From Pseudomonadales bacterium (GTDB taxonomy: Bacteria > Pseudomonadota > Gammaproteobacteria > Pseudomonadales > Azotimanducaceae): a DNA stretch of 64,000 nt. The position numbers and the translations under genes were made by a program. A model generated the notes under the pieces. It was given only the letters and a program-made list of their open reading frames with translations. It ran no database searches and had not been told where the DNA came from. Numbering within the stretch: position 1 is the first letter of the stretch; the number at the start of each line of letters is the position of its first letter. The stretch is taken from the NCBI GenBank assembly GCA_019090615.1, contig JAHRVQ010000013.1:1-64000 (forward strand), in the 5' to 3' direction. Positions 1 through 10,980 of this stretch are shown in pieces.

Positions 1-1874
1 AAATCTACAAGATCTGTACTATTGCCCCAGCTTTCAACATTTCTAGAACCACATAAAACACCCGCTAACATTGGCTCCTGTCGAATATTTTGCATCAGTA
101 GTTCCGATGCACTATTCGATTGCTGGAAACTCAAACCCGTCTCAAATAGCCGCACTCGACTTTGTTGACGGTTAATATTATGTTGCAAGGCCCTGATCAA
201 CCCCGCCCAAAGCGTGGTCCGCATTACGGCCATTTCACTGGAAAGCGGATTTGCTAATTCAATAGGGTCATTGGTCGGGTCCAATACCGCCTGAACAACT
301 GGATCAACAAAACTATAAGTAATCGCCTCTTGATAACCCCTGGCCACCAGCTGATCTTTTAGCTGATTGGTAGACAATAGCCCTTCTTCAATCGGCGCCA
401 TTGTAAGATTGGTTTTTGGCGTTTTCACCGGCAAATTGTTGTAGCCGTAGACTCGACTGATCTCTTCAATCAAATCAGCTTCAATGGATATATCAAAACG
501 ATGCGACGGCGAACTTACCTGCCAAACAGGATCTTCGTCCCGCCCATCTGCCGATATTTCTAACTGGCAAAATTCGAATCCCAATCGGGTTAGCATATCT
601 TCGACCTGAGATGCTTTGATCTCCACCCCAAGCATCTTATTAACCCGCTGCAAACGAAGCTCTACCAAAGCTGTATGTGGCAGCTCGGTTTCAATTACAG
701 TTTCAACAACGGCTGCCGCCTGGCCACCACAAATCTGCAACACCAAGTCTGTAGCGCGCTCTATTGCACGACGCTGTCCTTGCCAATCAACACCTCTCTC
801 AAATCGATGCGACGCATCTGTATTGAGCCCATATGATCTAGCACGACCGGCAATGGCGGTCGGTAAGAAAAACGCACTTTCAAGGAATATATCAACAGTA
901 CTATCTGTCACAGATGTTGTATGCCCACCCATAATACCCGCCATACCAATGGGCCCTGAAGCATCAGCAATTAACAATGTATCTTCAACCAAAGATATCT
1001 CACTGCCATCAAGAAGCGTTAAACGCTCACCCTCTTTTGATTGCCGCACCTGAATTTTTCCTGACAAAGTAGCCAGATCGTAAGCATGCAGCGGCTGACC
1101 CAATTCCAGCATCACGAAATTAGTTACATCCACAATAGGATCAATTGACCTTATTTCACTGCGTCTTAACTTTTCCCGCATCCATAGTGGCGTCTCGGCC
1201 TTAAGATTAATACCACGAATAACTCGGCCAACAAATCTCGGACAAGCCGTACTTGCCTCTAGTTCAACAGCAAAAACATCATTTATTGTTGCCTCAATCA
1301 CCGTAGCAGAGACTTGTTTAACATCCAGGCTATTAACCAGACCTGTTTCCCGTGCCAGCCCTACCATACCCAGACAATCACTTCGGTTTGGCGTTAGGTC
1401 CAAATCAACAATCGCATCGTTAAGTTGCAGGTATTCTCTAATATCCGTGCCGACAGGCGCATCTACCGGTAATTCCATTAACCCTTCATGTTTATCGCTA
1501 ATGCCCAATTCGCGCTCTGAGCAAAGCATACCAAAGGACTCGACGCCTCGAAGTTTGGCTTTTTTGATTTTAAAATCGTCTAATTTGGCCCCCACCAGAG
1601 CAAAGGGAATTTTAACACCTTGCTTGGCATTAGGTGCACCACAAACCACCTGATGAGTTTGATCACCCGCATCCACTTTACACACGACGAGCTTATCTGC
1701 ATCTGGGTGCAACGCTACACTGAGTATTTCGCCAACAACTACCTTTGAACACTCACTGGCAACCGGCTCGAAACCATCAACTTCTAATCCTGCCATGGTC
1801 AACTGGTCTACCAATTGCTGAGTTGTTAGCGCCGGACTAACAAATTCTCGCAACCAACTTTCACTAAATTTCAT
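1..1874 (-). CDS. pheT: Phenylalanine--tRNA ligase beta subunit, 3' end cut by the window edge
   Basis: Beta subunit of the cytoplasmic alpha2-beta2 phenylalanyl-tRNA synthetase, which charges tRNA-Phe; beta carries the editing site and tRNA contacts. Translation from the ATG at 1874 begins MKFSESWLREFVSPAL and stays open to base 1. About 624 codons are visible against a usual length near 790, so the C-terminal anticodon-binding domain lies outside the window. The N-terminal OB-fold tRNA-binding domain (about residues 40-150) and the B3/B4 editing region can be read. It lies 79 bp downstream of pheS on the same strand, the standard pheST order. No frameshift is seen. The family assignment is firm. 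Confidence 0.97.
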   Translation of the reverse strand, partial: MKFSESWLREFVSPALTTQQLVDQLTMAGLEVDGFEPVASECSKVVVGEILSVALHPDADKLVVCKVDAGDQTHQVVCGAPNAKQGVKIPFALVGAKLDDFKIKKAKLRGVESFGMLCSERELGISDKHEGLMELPVDAPVGTDIREYLQLNDAIVDLDLTPNRSDCLGMVGLARETGLVNSLDVKQVSATVIEATINDVFAVELEASTACPRFVGRVIRGINLKAETPLWMREKLRRSEIRSIDPIVDVTNFVMLELGQPLHAYDLATLSGKIQVRQSKEGERLTLLDGSEISLVEDTLLIADASGPIGMAGIMGGHTTSVTDSTVDIFLESAFFLPTAIAGRARSYGLNTDASHRFERGVDWQGQRRAIERATDLVLQICGGQAAAVVETVIETELPHTALVELRLQRVNKMLGVEIKASQVEDMLTRLGFEFCQLEISADGRDEDPVWQVSSPSHRFDISIEADLIEEISRVYGYNNLPVKTPKTNLTMAPIEEGLLSTNQLKDQLVARGYQEAITYSFVDPVVQAVLDPTNDPIELANPLSSEMAVMRTTLWAGLIRALQHNINRQQSRVRLFETGLSFQQSNSASELLMQNIRQEPMLAGVLCGSRNVESWGNSTDLVD

Positions 1875-1953
1875 CTATTTTTTCCAGGCAATTGAGCTTA
1901 TAACGAAGCACACGCAGTTAAAATTAAAGACCCGATGGCAGCACTGCAACCGA

Positions 1954-2997
<1,044 letters not shown>

Positions 2998-3131
2998 CTA
3001 ACGATCATTCCAGACCTTCTGAAAATAAGGCCCCAGACCTGGGATAGCAACCTACCACCAGCGACCAATAATCAGGTGATCCAGAAAATGGAATGACGTT
3101 TTGAATGCAGTTCGAGCTCGACGGAATAAAA

Positions 3132-3491
3132 CTAGGCCGCGAGCGCCACTTTTGCTTTCTCAGCCAGCGCTGCAAAAGCATCTTTTTCATGTACTGCCAG
3201 ATCCGCCAATACACGTCGGTCAATTTCAATATTCTGCTTCTTCAGACCATTTATCATCTTGCTATAAGAAAGACCCGACTCACGGGCAGCAGCATTAATT
3301 CTTTGAATCCATAGCGAGCGAAACATTCTTTTGCGAACCTTTCGGTCTCTGTAAGCATACTGTCCAGCTTTGGTAACAGCTTGTTTAGCCACACGATAAA
3401 CGCGCGACCGAGCACCGTAATAACCTTTGGCTTGTTTTAGAACTTTCTTGTGTCGACGATGTGCCGTGACACCACGTTTTACTCTAGGCAT
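3132..3491 (-). CDS. rplT: 50S ribosomal protein L20
   Basis: Primary 23S rRNA-binding protein needed early in 50S assembly. The 119 residues match the family length; the start [16 protein letters not shown] and the long basic N-terminal helix are typical. An AGGAG Shine-Dalgarno sequence sits nine bases before the ATG. It follows rpmI by 138 bp. In E. coli L20 represses rpmI-rplT translation by binding a leader structure; the 213-bp gap before rpmI could hold such a site, but I did not fold it. Confidence 0.98.
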   Translation of the reverse strand: MPRVKRGVTAHRRHKKVLKQAKGYYGARSRVYRVAKQAVTKAGQYAYRDRKVRKRMFRSLWIQRINAAARESGLSYSKMINGLKKQNIEIDRRVLADLAVHEKDAFAALAEKAKVALAA

Positions 3492-3629
3492 TTTTATATT
3501 CTCCTGACAAAATTTTGGTTGCCATCTCTAACGCTGTTGACCGCAATAATCCATTTTGTGTGGAGAATTTGGCCAGTGAACAGAACTGAGATGGGATACT
3601 GAAACGTAGGCTACATTAATCGCCTAACA

Positions 3630-3824
3630 TCAGTCGCCTAACATCCGCTTGATGAGTGGCGTATCAGCATCAGATACCTGGGCCATGCCGCGCAGATGTC
3701 TTTTCCGCTTGGTGGACTTTTTTGTCAGAATATGAGCTCTATGAGCCTGTCGGTGCTTGTATCCGCCTTTGCCGGTTTTTTTAAACCGCTTGGATGCACC
3801 GCTACTTGTTTTAAGTTTGGGCAT
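3630..3824 (-). CDS. rpmI: 50S ribosomal protein L35
   Basis: Small basic protein of the large ribosomal subunit. I chose the second ATG of an ATG-AAA-ATG start: it gives the canonical [17 protein letters not shown] beginning and 64 residues, the family norm. The GGAG Shine-Dalgarno is eight bases before this codon but only two before the first ATG (3828-3830). The gene end carries a short direct duplication (tcgcctaacatc twice, about 3622-3646) that overlaps the stop codon, one of several such duplications at gene ends in this window. Confidence 0.97.
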   Translation of the reverse strand: MPKLKTSSGASKRFKKTGKGGYKHRQAHRAHILTKKSTKRKRHLRGMAQVSDADTPLIKRMLGD

Positions 3825-4037
3825 TTTCATAACTCCGCAATTTTACATCAATAATCATTAAACGAGTAATTCACTCCACAACAACACATTACTACCTGGT
3901 AGTAACATTTATCCGGAAGCATTACTCGCAGTTCATTCAGGTCTCAAGATTTGGTCGGCTAAAACGCACTGCTGAATTACTCAACCAGCGATCGCTTGCA
4001 CCGCAACTTAGCTATTTACAACTTAGCTTGTCACGAA

Positions 4038-4586
4038 TTAGCTCGTTGCAGTCTCACCTTTCTTCTTACCTCTTGGGGCCAAAACCATGGTCAACTGCCT
4101 ACCTTCCATCTTTGGATGTAATTCAACAGCACCAATTTCAGCAAGATCTATCTCGATCCGCTTTAAAAGCTCCATGCCGATTTCCTGGTGAGCCATTTCT
4201 CGACCACGAAATCGCAAGGTTACTTTTGCCTTGTCCCCGTCATTTAGGAAACGTGTCAGGTTGCGTAGTTTTACCTGATAATCTCCTTCTTCCGTCCCTG
4301 GGCGAAACTTCATTTCTTTAACGTGAGTCTTACGCTGCTTTTTCTTCGCCGCGGCCTTATCTTTCTTGGCCTCGAACACATGCTTACCGTAATCTAGTAT
4401 TTTACACACCACCGGATCGGCGTCCGGAGCGATAAGTACCAAATCTAATTTTGCATCGGTAGCTGCTTGCCGCGCTTTATCCATAGGCACGATGCCTACC
4501 TGACTTCCGTCTGCCCCAATTAACCGACAACTTGTTGCCTGTATTTCATCGTTAATTTGAGACCGTTTTGATTGGCCTTTTTTAAT
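4038..4586 (-). CDS. infC: Translation initiation factor IF-3, AUU start codon
   Basis: IF-3 binds the 30S subunit, blocks 50S joining and checks the start codon. The first in-frame ATG (4490) would delete the first 32 residues. Reading upstream in frame leads to an ATT codon at 4584-4586, followed by residues [19 protein letters not shown], the missing N-terminal domain. A perfect AAGGAG (4594-4599) lies seven bases before it. The product is 182 residues against 180 in E. coli. infC in many proteobacteria uses AUU, and IF-3 discriminates against it, giving autoregulation; the same is inferred here. It is 42 bp downstream of thrS. Confidence 0.95.
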   Translation of the reverse strand: MKKGQSKRSQINDEIQATSCRLIGADGSQVGIVPMDKARQAATDAKLDLVLIAPDADPVVCKILDYGKHVFEAKKDKAAAKKKQRKTHVKEMKFRPGTEEGDYQVKLRNLTRFLNDGDKAKVTLRFRGREMAHQEIGMELLKRIEIDLAEIGAVELHPKMEGRQLTMVLAPRGKKKGETATS

Positions 4587-4628
4587 TCCGCTTCTCCTTG
4601 TACGCTGGGCGGGGGAGTATACCTAAAT

Positions 4629-6560
4629 TCACTGAGCGATTCTTCCCTTTTTCGCGACTTCTGATGATAAAAGTTCGGAAAATTTTTCAATCGACATAAC
4701 ACCGAGATCGTCTCCATTACGCGCCCTGACTGCCAACTGCTTATTTGCCACCTCTCGATCACCCACCACAACCAAATAAGGAATTCGCTGTATTGTATGT
4801 TCACGAATCTTAAAGCCAATTTTCTCGTTTCTCAAATCTGACTCAACTCTAAAACCATGACGTTTCAAAAAGTTAGCAACCTCTTCAGAATACTCAGATT
4901 GTACATCTGTAATATTCAGCACAACCGCTTGCACCGGCGCCAACCATACCGGCATCTCACCCGCATAATTTTCGATTAGAATCCCGATGAAACGCTCAAA
5001 CGAGCCCAGCATCGCCCTATGAAGCATTACCGGCACCTGACGACTACCATCCTCAGCCACGTATTGTGCATCCAGACGGCCTGGCATTGAAAAATCAACC
5101 TGAATGGTGCCACATTGCCACACACGTCCCAGGCAATCCTTAAGGGAAAATTCAATTTTAGGGCCATAAAATGCGCCTTCACCCGGCAAAACATCATATT
5201 CAAGCCCTTTGGCATCCATGGCTTTCGCCAAGGTTGCTTCGGCTTTATCCCACACTTCGTCACTGCCTACCCGCTGCTCAGGCCGCGTTGATAGTTTTAT
5301 GATTATTTCATCAAATCCAAAGTCAGTATAGACGCTACGCAGCACATCAATGAATTCAATTACTTCATTCTGAATCTGCGCTTCGGTGCAGAAAATATGC
5401 GCATCATCCTGTACAAAAGCTCTAACCCGCATAATACCTTGCAGTGTGCCCGAAGGTTCATTGCGGTGACAACAACCAAACTCAGCTAACCGAATGGGTA
5501 AATCACGATAACTCTTTAACCCTTGATTAAAGACCTGCACATGGCAGGGGCAATTCATTGGTTTTATTGCATAATTTCTACTGTCAGTCGTCACGGAAAA
5601 CATATCATCAGCAAATTTATCCGCATGGCCAGACTTTTCCCACAAAGACATGTCCACCAATTGAGGGGTTTTAATTTCCTGATACCCATTTTCATTTTGT
5701 ACTTGTCGAATATAGGCTTCAATAATCTGATAAATTTGCCACCCTTTTGGATGCCAAAATACCATTCCTGGGGCTTCTTCCTGAGTATGAAATAGATCGA
5801 ATTTTTTGCCTAGTTTACGATGATCCCGCTTTTCAGCCTCTTCTAACCGATATAGGTATTGCTTAAGCGCCTTTTTATCACCCCAGGCCGTACCATAAAT
5901 TCGTTGCAGCATTTCATTTTTCGAATCACCTCGCCAATAAGCACCAGCAACCTTGGTTAATTTGAAAGCCTGTAATTTACCAGTACTTGGCACATGGGGG
6001 CCCCGGCAAAGATCAGTAAACTCGCCCTGAGCATAAAACGACAAATCATCGTCAGCAGGAATACTCTGTAGAATTTGCGCTTTATAACCCTCACCCTTCT
6101 GGGTGAAAAATTCCACGGCCTCATCTCGAGACATAATTGATCGGCTAACCGCCAGGTTTTCTTTGATTATTGCCTTCATTTGCTTTTCGATCGCAACCAG
6201 ATCTTCAGGCGTAAAGGCTCGCTCATAAGCAAAATCGTAATAAAACCCATCCTCAATCACTGGGCCAATTGTTACCTGTGCGGAAGGAAACAATCGTTGC
6301 ACAGCCTGGGCCATCAGGTGCGCGCACGAATGGCGTAATATATCAACACCAGCCGCATCTTTGCTGGTAATAATAGAGATTTCAGCGTCATCAGTAACCA
6401 GTGTGGATGTATCTACCAGTTGACCCTGAATTTTCCCTCCAAGCGCTGCCTTGGCCAACCCCTGACCAATAGACTCGGCGATTTGGTAGATGGATACGGG
6501 AGAATCAAATGATTTCTGACTGCCATCCGGCAGGGTGATAATCGGCCTTTGGTCAGGCAT
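4629..6560 (-). CDS. thrS: Threonine--tRNA ligase
   Basis: Class II synthetase that charges tRNA-Thr and edits mischarged Ser-tRNA. The start [16 protein letters not shown] at 6560 is preferred over an ATG 42 bases upstream because GAGGAAG lies just before it and it gives 643 residues (E. coli 642). Domains in order: TGS (about 1-62), editing domain with the HSCAHLM metal/editing motif, catalytic core with motif 2 around [14 protein letters not shown], and the C-terminal anticodon-binding domain. It is the first gene of the translation operon. E. coli ThrRS represses its own mRNA through a tRNA-like leader; no comparable leader is recognised upstream, where the repeat array begins. Confidence 0.97.
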   Translation of the reverse strand: MPDQRPIITLPDGSQKSFDSPVSIYQIAESIGQGLAKAALGGKIQGQLVDTSTLVTDDAEISIITSKDAAGVDILRHSCAHLMAQAVQRLFPSAQVTIGPVIEDGFYYDFAYERAFTPEDLVAIEKQMKAIIKENLAVSRSIMSRDEAVEFFTQKGEGYKAQILQSIPADDDLSFYAQGEFTDLCRGPHVPSTGKLQAFKLTKVAGAYWRGDSKNEMLQRIYGTAWGDKKALKQYLYRLEEAEKRDHRKLGKKFDLFHTQEEAPGMVFWHPKGWQIYQIIEAYIRQVQNENGYQEIKTPQLVDMSLWEKSGHADKFADDMFSVTTDSRNYAIKPMNCPCHVQVFNQGLKSYRDLPIRLAEFGCCHRNEPSGTLQGIMRVRAFVQDDAHIFCTEAQIQNEVIEFIDVLRSVYTDFGFDEIIIKLSTRPEQRVGSDEVWDKAEATLAKAMDAKGLEYDVLPGEGAFYGPKIEFSLKDCLGRVWQCGTIQVDFSMPGRLDAQYVAEDGSRQVPVMLHRAMLGSFERFIGILIENYAGEMPVWLAPVQAVVLNITDVQSEYSEEVANFLKRHGFRVESDLRNEKIGFKIREHTIQRIPYLVVVGDREVANKQLAVRARNGDDLGVMSIEKFSELLSSEVAKKGRIAQ

Positions 6561-6660
6561 AGCTTCCTCGCTTTCAGTGGTGACCCTTACTAGAGGCCAC
6601 ATGTGGTCGCTTGGGCCTTCTGGTTAATATCTGAAGGCAGAATTAATAAGTATATTTATT

Positions 6661-7019
6661 TTTACTAGGTTTTGGTAAGTTCCAGCAAATTTTTTGGCTC
6701 ATTTTGCTGTAGTTTTCGTTTGGCTGCGCCAAGCCAAAAATTAATCTTTCAATTACCAGGCCTTCGTAAGTTCCGGCTAATTGTGTTCGCTCTTTTTGCT
6801 GTAGTTTTCGTTTGGCTTTGCCAAGCCGAAAATTGATCTAACTATTACCAGGTCTTCGCAAGTCCCAGTTAAATTTGTTCGCTCGTTTTGCTGTAGTTTT
6901 CGTTTGGCTTTGCCAAGCCGAAAATTGGTCTTTCTACTATCAGTCCCTCGCAAGTGCCTGTAGGTTCCCGTTCGCTCTTTTTACTGTAGTTTTCGTTTGG
7001 CTGCGCCAAGCCGAAAATT
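6661..7019 (-). repeat. Four tandem ~92-bp hairpin repeats directly 3' of tRNA-Val
   Basis: Four direct copies end at about 6742, 6834, 6926 and 7019, spaced 92, 92 and 93 bp. Read on the minus strand, each begins AATTTTCGGCTTGGC, forms a hairpin (GGCTTGGC paired with GCCAAAC around a three-base loop, flanked by TTTTC and GAAAA) and continues AAACTACAGCAAAA, then a less conserved spacer. The copy nearest the tRNA begins exactly at the tRNA 3' end, sharing its final bases. The loop differs between copies (TTT or GCG class). The layout recalls the rtT repeats downstream of E. coli tyrT, but that comparison is an inference. The last copy is degenerate and ends about 100 bp before thrS. Confidence 0.9.
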
Positions 7020-7095
7020 GGTGGGAACGCTCAGATTCGAACTGAGGACCCTCGCCTTGTCGAGGCGATGCTCTAACCAACTGAGCTACGCTCCC
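7019..7095 (-). tRNA. tRNA-Val (anticodon GAC), with C at position 33
   Basis: A 77-nt cloverleaf with encoded CCA. Acceptor GGGAGCG pairs with CGTTCCC with one G-U pair. The D arm is GCTC...GAGC, the anticodon stem TCGCC/GGCGA is perfect, and the T arm is CTCAG-TTCGAAT-CTGAG. The seven-base anticodon loop is TCGACAA, so the anticodon is GAC (Val; codons GUC and GUU). Position 33 is therefore C instead of the nearly universal U. A tRNA-Val upstream of thrS is also found in pseudomonads as I recall. The start of the repeat array coincides with the tRNA 3' end. Confidence 0.9.
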
Positions 7096-7223
7096 ATTTC
7101 CGGATTTACACTCGATATACTAATCCATGACACTAGTGCTTAAACACCAAAAACAATCCATACCAAACGGGATTTAGATAGCTATTCGAGGGCGCGTAAT
7201 CTAACAAGATTAGCGCCTAAATA

Positions 7224-8255
7224 CTAGCGGCTCTTTTTTAAAACAGAAGATATAGAAACAGCCTGATTAGCATTAAGGTTACTAGCAGCATATATATACA
7301 ACCCCACCAACGGCGAATATGCCAACACAAAAAGCTGAAACGGATCAGCTAAACCCTTCGTTGCAAAAATTCCAATTGGCAGCAACCAAAACAAATCAAT
7401 TAATATGAGTAAAATCAATACTGCCTTAACAGTATATCGATCAGACAGTCGTTGGTACAAATGCGTTCGATGGGCCTTGAAACAATTCTGGCCGACCATC
7501 AAGCGACCGAGCAAAGTCAATGTCGCATCAACCATGAACGCCGCATAAAAGATCAGCCACATCCAGATTAGCAGTGACTGAAATCTCCAGCTTATTAGCA
7601 TCATTGCAGCAATACAAAAACCAAGAAAATACGACCCACTATTGCCCATAAACAACTTAGCGGGAGGGAAATTGCTAATTAAAAAAGCCAGGGTTGAAAC
7701 ACCAAGCATCATACAAACGGCACTGAGGGCAGAATAATTTAAAGTGTATAAACCAACCGCCGCGGCTAAAAAGACGAACAACGACTCCATTGCAGCCAGA
7801 CCATCGATGCCATCCATAAAGTTATGCGCATTTACCACCCAAACCGCAAAAATCACAGGAACAAGAATCCAGACGCCCGAAAAACTCAAATGAAAATAGC
7901 CCACATCCAGTCTAAATGACGTTAAATCACCCAATAGGACAAACAATAACAGTAATAGAAAATGCGCTATCAACTTCACTTTTGCATTTAGGTCCGCCAG
8001 ATCATCCGCCACTCCAAGGACCAGGAATGCAGCAGCAATAAAAGATAAAGCTATATTCGAGAGACAGGCGAAAATAACAACCAAACTGACAATACCCACC
8101 ACAACCCCACCACCATTTGGGGTTATTAATCTATGCGAACTGCGAGGATTGGGAATATCCAGGAGTGCGAAGTTGAATGCGAATCTCAGATAGGTCCTTA
8201 AGGCAACAAGCGTAGCCAAAAACACGACCACCGATTGTAAAATAAGCATCCACAT
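7224..8255 (-). CDS. WecA/WbpL-family undecaprenyl-phosphate glycosyl-1-phosphate transferase
   Basis: Multi-pass inner-membrane enzyme predicted to transfer a HexNAc-1-phosphate from UDP-sugar to undecaprenyl phosphate, the first step of O-antigen or other glycan assembly. About ten hydrophobic segments. Family motifs are visible: VADDLADL (Asp-rich metal site), NAHNFMDGIDGLA, and HRTHLYQRL. The usual GDxGS appears as GNSGS. I start at the ATG of MWMLILQSV (8255); a TTG at 8276 would add seven residues, and neither site has a strong Shine-Dalgarno. In Pseudomonas aeruginosa wbpL belongs to the O-antigen cluster that lies near uvrB and tRNA-Asn, matching the position here. The exact sugar is unknown. 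Confidence 0.85.
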   Translation of the reverse strand: MWMLILQSVVVFLATLVALRTYLRFAFNFALLDIPNPRSSHRLITPNGGGVVVGIVSLVVIFACLSNIALSFIAAAFLVLGVADDLADLNAKVKLIAHFLLLLLFVLLGDLTSFRLDVGYFHLSFSGVWILVPVIFAVWVVNAHNFMDGIDGLAAMESLFVFLAAAVGLYTLNYSALSAVCMMLGVSTLAFLISNFPPAKLFMGNSGSYFLGFCIAAMMLISWRFQSLLIWMWLIFYAAFMVDATLTLLGRLMVGQNCFKAHRTHLYQRLSDRYTVKAVLILLILIDLFWLLPIGIFATKGLADPFQLFVLAYSPLVGLYIYAASNLNANQAVSISSVLKKSR

Positions 8256-8376
8256 TCCCTGACTGCACCTGTCCAACTCCCTCAGTCTAAGTGTAGATCA
8301 TCGTATAAATTTCGCGCCTGCAAAAGATGAAAACGGATATCGTATTGCCTTACTGCACATAAATCCTACGCATAAG

Positions 8377-10389
8377 TCAGCGATTAACAAACATAAGCCT
8401 TAGTTCTTCGATTTGATCCCTTAAGTTTGCCGCCTCCTCAAAAGCCAAATTTTTCGCCTGAGCAAACATCTCTTTTTCGAGCGCGTCAATTTTCTTAGGT
8501 ATATCTGCCGGGTCAAAGTTCGTAGCGTCATAGCGCGACTTTTTATCCGCTATGCTATATGCGCCTTTGACTCGAGCAGATTTTTCTCTGGCACCTTCAA
8601 GAATATCCATCACCTTACGCTTTATTCCCTTTGGCACCACATTATTTTCGCGATTATATTCGTCTTGTTTCTCACGTCGGCGATCAGTCTCATCAATCGC
8701 TCGTCGCATGGAATTAGTAATTTTGTCGCCATACAAAATGGCTTTCCCTTCAAGGTTTCTAGCAGCTCGGCCAATCGTCTGAATCAAGGAGCGCTCCGAC
8801 CTTAAAAAACCTTCTTTATCCGCATCCAGAATAGCAACCAAAGAAACCTCTGGCATATCCAGCCCCTCACGTAACAGGTTAATGCCGATAAGCACATCAA
8901 ATTCTCCCAATCTCAGATCACGAATTATTTCCATCCGCTCAACAGTATCAATATCGGAATGTAAATAACGCACCCTAACGCCATTTTCATCCAGATAGTC
9001 TGTCAAGTCTTCCGCCATCCGTTTGGTCAAGGTGGTAATCAATACCCGCTCATCTTTTGCTGCACGAATACGAATTTCAGACAATACATCGTCGACCTGA
9101 TTCTGCGCGGGTCGAACGTCTAATACAGGGTCCAATAGTCCGGTAGGCCGCACAACCTGTTCGACAACCTGACCGGCTTTCTCCGCTTCGTATGAGCCTG
9201 GCGTTGCCGATACAAAAATCAACTGTGGGGCTATTTTTTCCCATTCATCAAATCGCATCGGGCGATTATCCAGAGCCGACGGCAAGCGAAAGCCATAATT
9301 CACCAGTGTTTCCTTCCTTGAACGATCGCCTTTGTACATAGCGCCTAACTGCGGCACGCCTACATGGGACTCATCAATAACTAATATAGCTTCGTCTGGC
9401 AAATAATCATATAAAGTCGGTGGCGCGTCGCCTGGGTCACGGCCTGATAAATATCGAGAATAATTTTCAATACCATTGCAATAACCTAGCTCCTTAATCA
9501 TTTCCAGGTCGTATCGGGTTCGCTGCTCCAGGCGTTGAGCCTCCACAAGCTTGTTCCGCTCTTTGAGCAGTTTAAGTTGACCGTTCAACTCCAATCTAAT
9601 TTTATCTAACGCATTATTCAAAGTTTCCCTGGGGGTGACGTAATGAGACTTCGGGAAAACGGTTATTCTAGGCACCCGCCGTAAAACTTCTCCAGTAAGT
9701 GGATCAAATATTGCCAAGTCTTCAATTTCATCATCAAATAATTCAATGCGTACCGCATTTCGATCAGACTCTGCGGGGTAAACATCAATCACATCACCGC
9801 GCACACGATAGGTCGCTCGACGTAATTCGGTTTCATTCCGGGTGTATTGAAGTTCAGCTAAACGCCTTAGGACCCAACGTTGATCAACCTTGTCGCCACG
9901 ATCCAGATGCATAACCATCTTTAAATAAGTACCCGGGTCACCTAAACCATATATCGATGACACAGAAGCAACCACAATTGCATCTTTGCGCTCTAATAAT
10001 GCTTTTGTGGCCGACAGCCGCATCTGCTCAATATGCTCATTAATCGCCGAATCTTTTTCAATATAAGTATCAGATGAGGGTACATAAGCTTCTGGTTGGT
10101 AATAATCATAATATGAGACAAAATATTCAACTGCATTATGCGGAAAATACTCTTTGAACTCGCCATAGAGCTGAGCGGCCAACGTTTTATTAGGCGCCAT
10201 TATAAGTGCGGGGCGCTGAATTTTTTCAATAACATTGGCGATAGTGTAGGTCTTTCCAGACCCGGTCACTCCTAACAGCGTTTGTGCAGCCAGTCCCTGT
10301 TTAATCCCGTCAACCAGGGACTCAATAGCTTTGGGCTGGTCACCCGCAGGCTTGTACTCGGATTTGACCTCAAATTTTGCAGATTTCAC
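8377..10389 (-). CDS. uvrB: UvrABC system protein B
   Basis: Helicase-like damage-verification subunit of nucleotide excision repair, loaded by UvrA and partnering UvrC. The 670 residues match the family. Walker A is GVTGSGKT (40-47); the aromatic beta-hairpin [14 protein letters not shown] starts near 91; the DESH box is at VIDESHVG; superfamily 2 helicase motifs QTIGRAARN follow; the C-terminal UVR domain (UvrC-binding) reads [20 protein letters not shown]. No LexA box was recognised in the 160 bp upstream, although I did not search exhaustively. It is convergent with nothing and divergent from tRNA-Asn. Confidence 0.98.
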   Translation of the reverse strand: MKSAKFEVKSEYKPAGDQPKAIESLVDGIKQGLAAQTLLGVTGSGKTYTIANVIEKIQRPALIMAPNKTLAAQLYGEFKEYFPHNAVEYFVSYYDYYQPEAYVPSSDTYIEKDSAINEHIEQMRLSATKALLERKDAIVVASVSSIYGLGDPGTYLKMVMHLDRGDKVDQRWVLRRLAELQYTRNETELRRATYRVRGDVIDVYPAESDRNAVRIELFDDEIEDLAIFDPLTGEVLRRVPRITVFPKSHYVTPRETLNNALDKIRLELNGQLKLLKERNKLVEAQRLEQRTRYDLEMIKELGYCNGIENYSRYLSGRDPGDAPPTLYDYLPDEAILVIDESHVGVPQLGAMYKGDRSRKETLVNYGFRLPSALDNRPMRFDEWEKIAPQLIFVSATPGSYEAEKAGQVVEQVVRPTGLLDPVLDVRPAQNQVDDVLSEIRIRAAKDERVLITTLTKRMAEDLTDYLDENGVRVRYLHSDIDTVERMEIIRDLRLGEFDVLIGINLLREGLDMPEVSLVAILDADKEGFLRSERSLIQTIGRAARNLEGKAILYGDKITNSMRRAIDETDRRREKQDEYNRENNVVPKGIKRKVMDILEGAREKSARVKGAYSIADKKSRYDATNFDPADIPKKIDALEKEMFAQAKNLAFEEAANLRDQIEELRLMFVNR

Positions 10390-10504
10390 AAATCTACCCT
10401 GGTTTTATAAACAACCAATGATACCCTCGGCGACCTAAAGATACTGATAATTCCCTCACTGGATTTTAGTTGTTAATAATCTGTAAATATACTGCTTAAA
10501 GGGA

Positions 10505-10533
10505 TTGACCGAACCAACCCCTCTCTATACAAT
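10505..10533 (+). promoter_or_regulatory. Sigma-70 promoter of tRNA-Asn
   Basis: TTGACC (10505-10510) and TACAAT (10528-10533) are separated by 17 bp. The start would fall near 10540, about ten bases before the tRNA. The GCGCACC stretch after the -10 box is a GC-rich discriminator of the kind seen at stringently controlled stable-RNA promoters. Confidence 0.75.
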
Positions 10534-10550
10534 GCGCACCCTTCAGACGT

Positions 10551-10626
10551 TCCCTGATAGCTCAGTTGGTAGAGCAAATGACTGTTAATCATTGGGTCCC
10601 TGGTTCGAGCCCAGGTCAGGGAGCCA
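10551..10626 (+). tRNA. tRNA-Asn (anticodon GTT)
   Basis: A 76-nt cloverleaf with encoded GCCA. Acceptor TCCCTGA pairs with TCAGGGA, the D arm is GCTC...GAGC, the anticodon loop CTGTTAA carries GTT, and the T arm is CCTGG-TTCGAGC-CCAGG. A T-run (ttttttg) follows the gene. It sits between uvrB and the Wzz-like gene, as in Pseudomonas, where tRNA-Asn flanks the O-antigen cluster. Confidence 0.97.
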
Positions 10627-10980
10627 CTTTTTTGTAAAGTATTACATAGATCGCAAAGTGATACTCAAGACCCAATGACAGCGTTACACTTTAAACGCAG
10701 GAACCAACCCACCTATCAACAGTACATTTTCAGAGATAATTTAGTCATCAGCAATCAACGACCGCTAAATAGAAACAAATTTAGCCAATCCTATCGAATT
10801 AAGTAAACTAATTCAGCTGACCTAAATACAATAGCGCTATTAATTTTAGTCTTACCACCACGCCTTTCAAATAAACTCACAACCCCACGTCAATCCAGCC
10901 TCCTCGTTAGGCAACATTTCTTAAACTGCCGCTTTTAAAGAAGACTGAATAAACATTCTTTCATGATAACTAGCCGCGCA
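10627..10980. other. Gene-free spacer of 354 bp
   Basis: AT-rich spacer between tRNA-Asn and the stop of the Wzz-like gene. No open frame of useful length, no repeat and no convincing promoter were seen. In P. aeruginosa this interval is near the O-antigen gene cluster. Confidence 0.6.
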
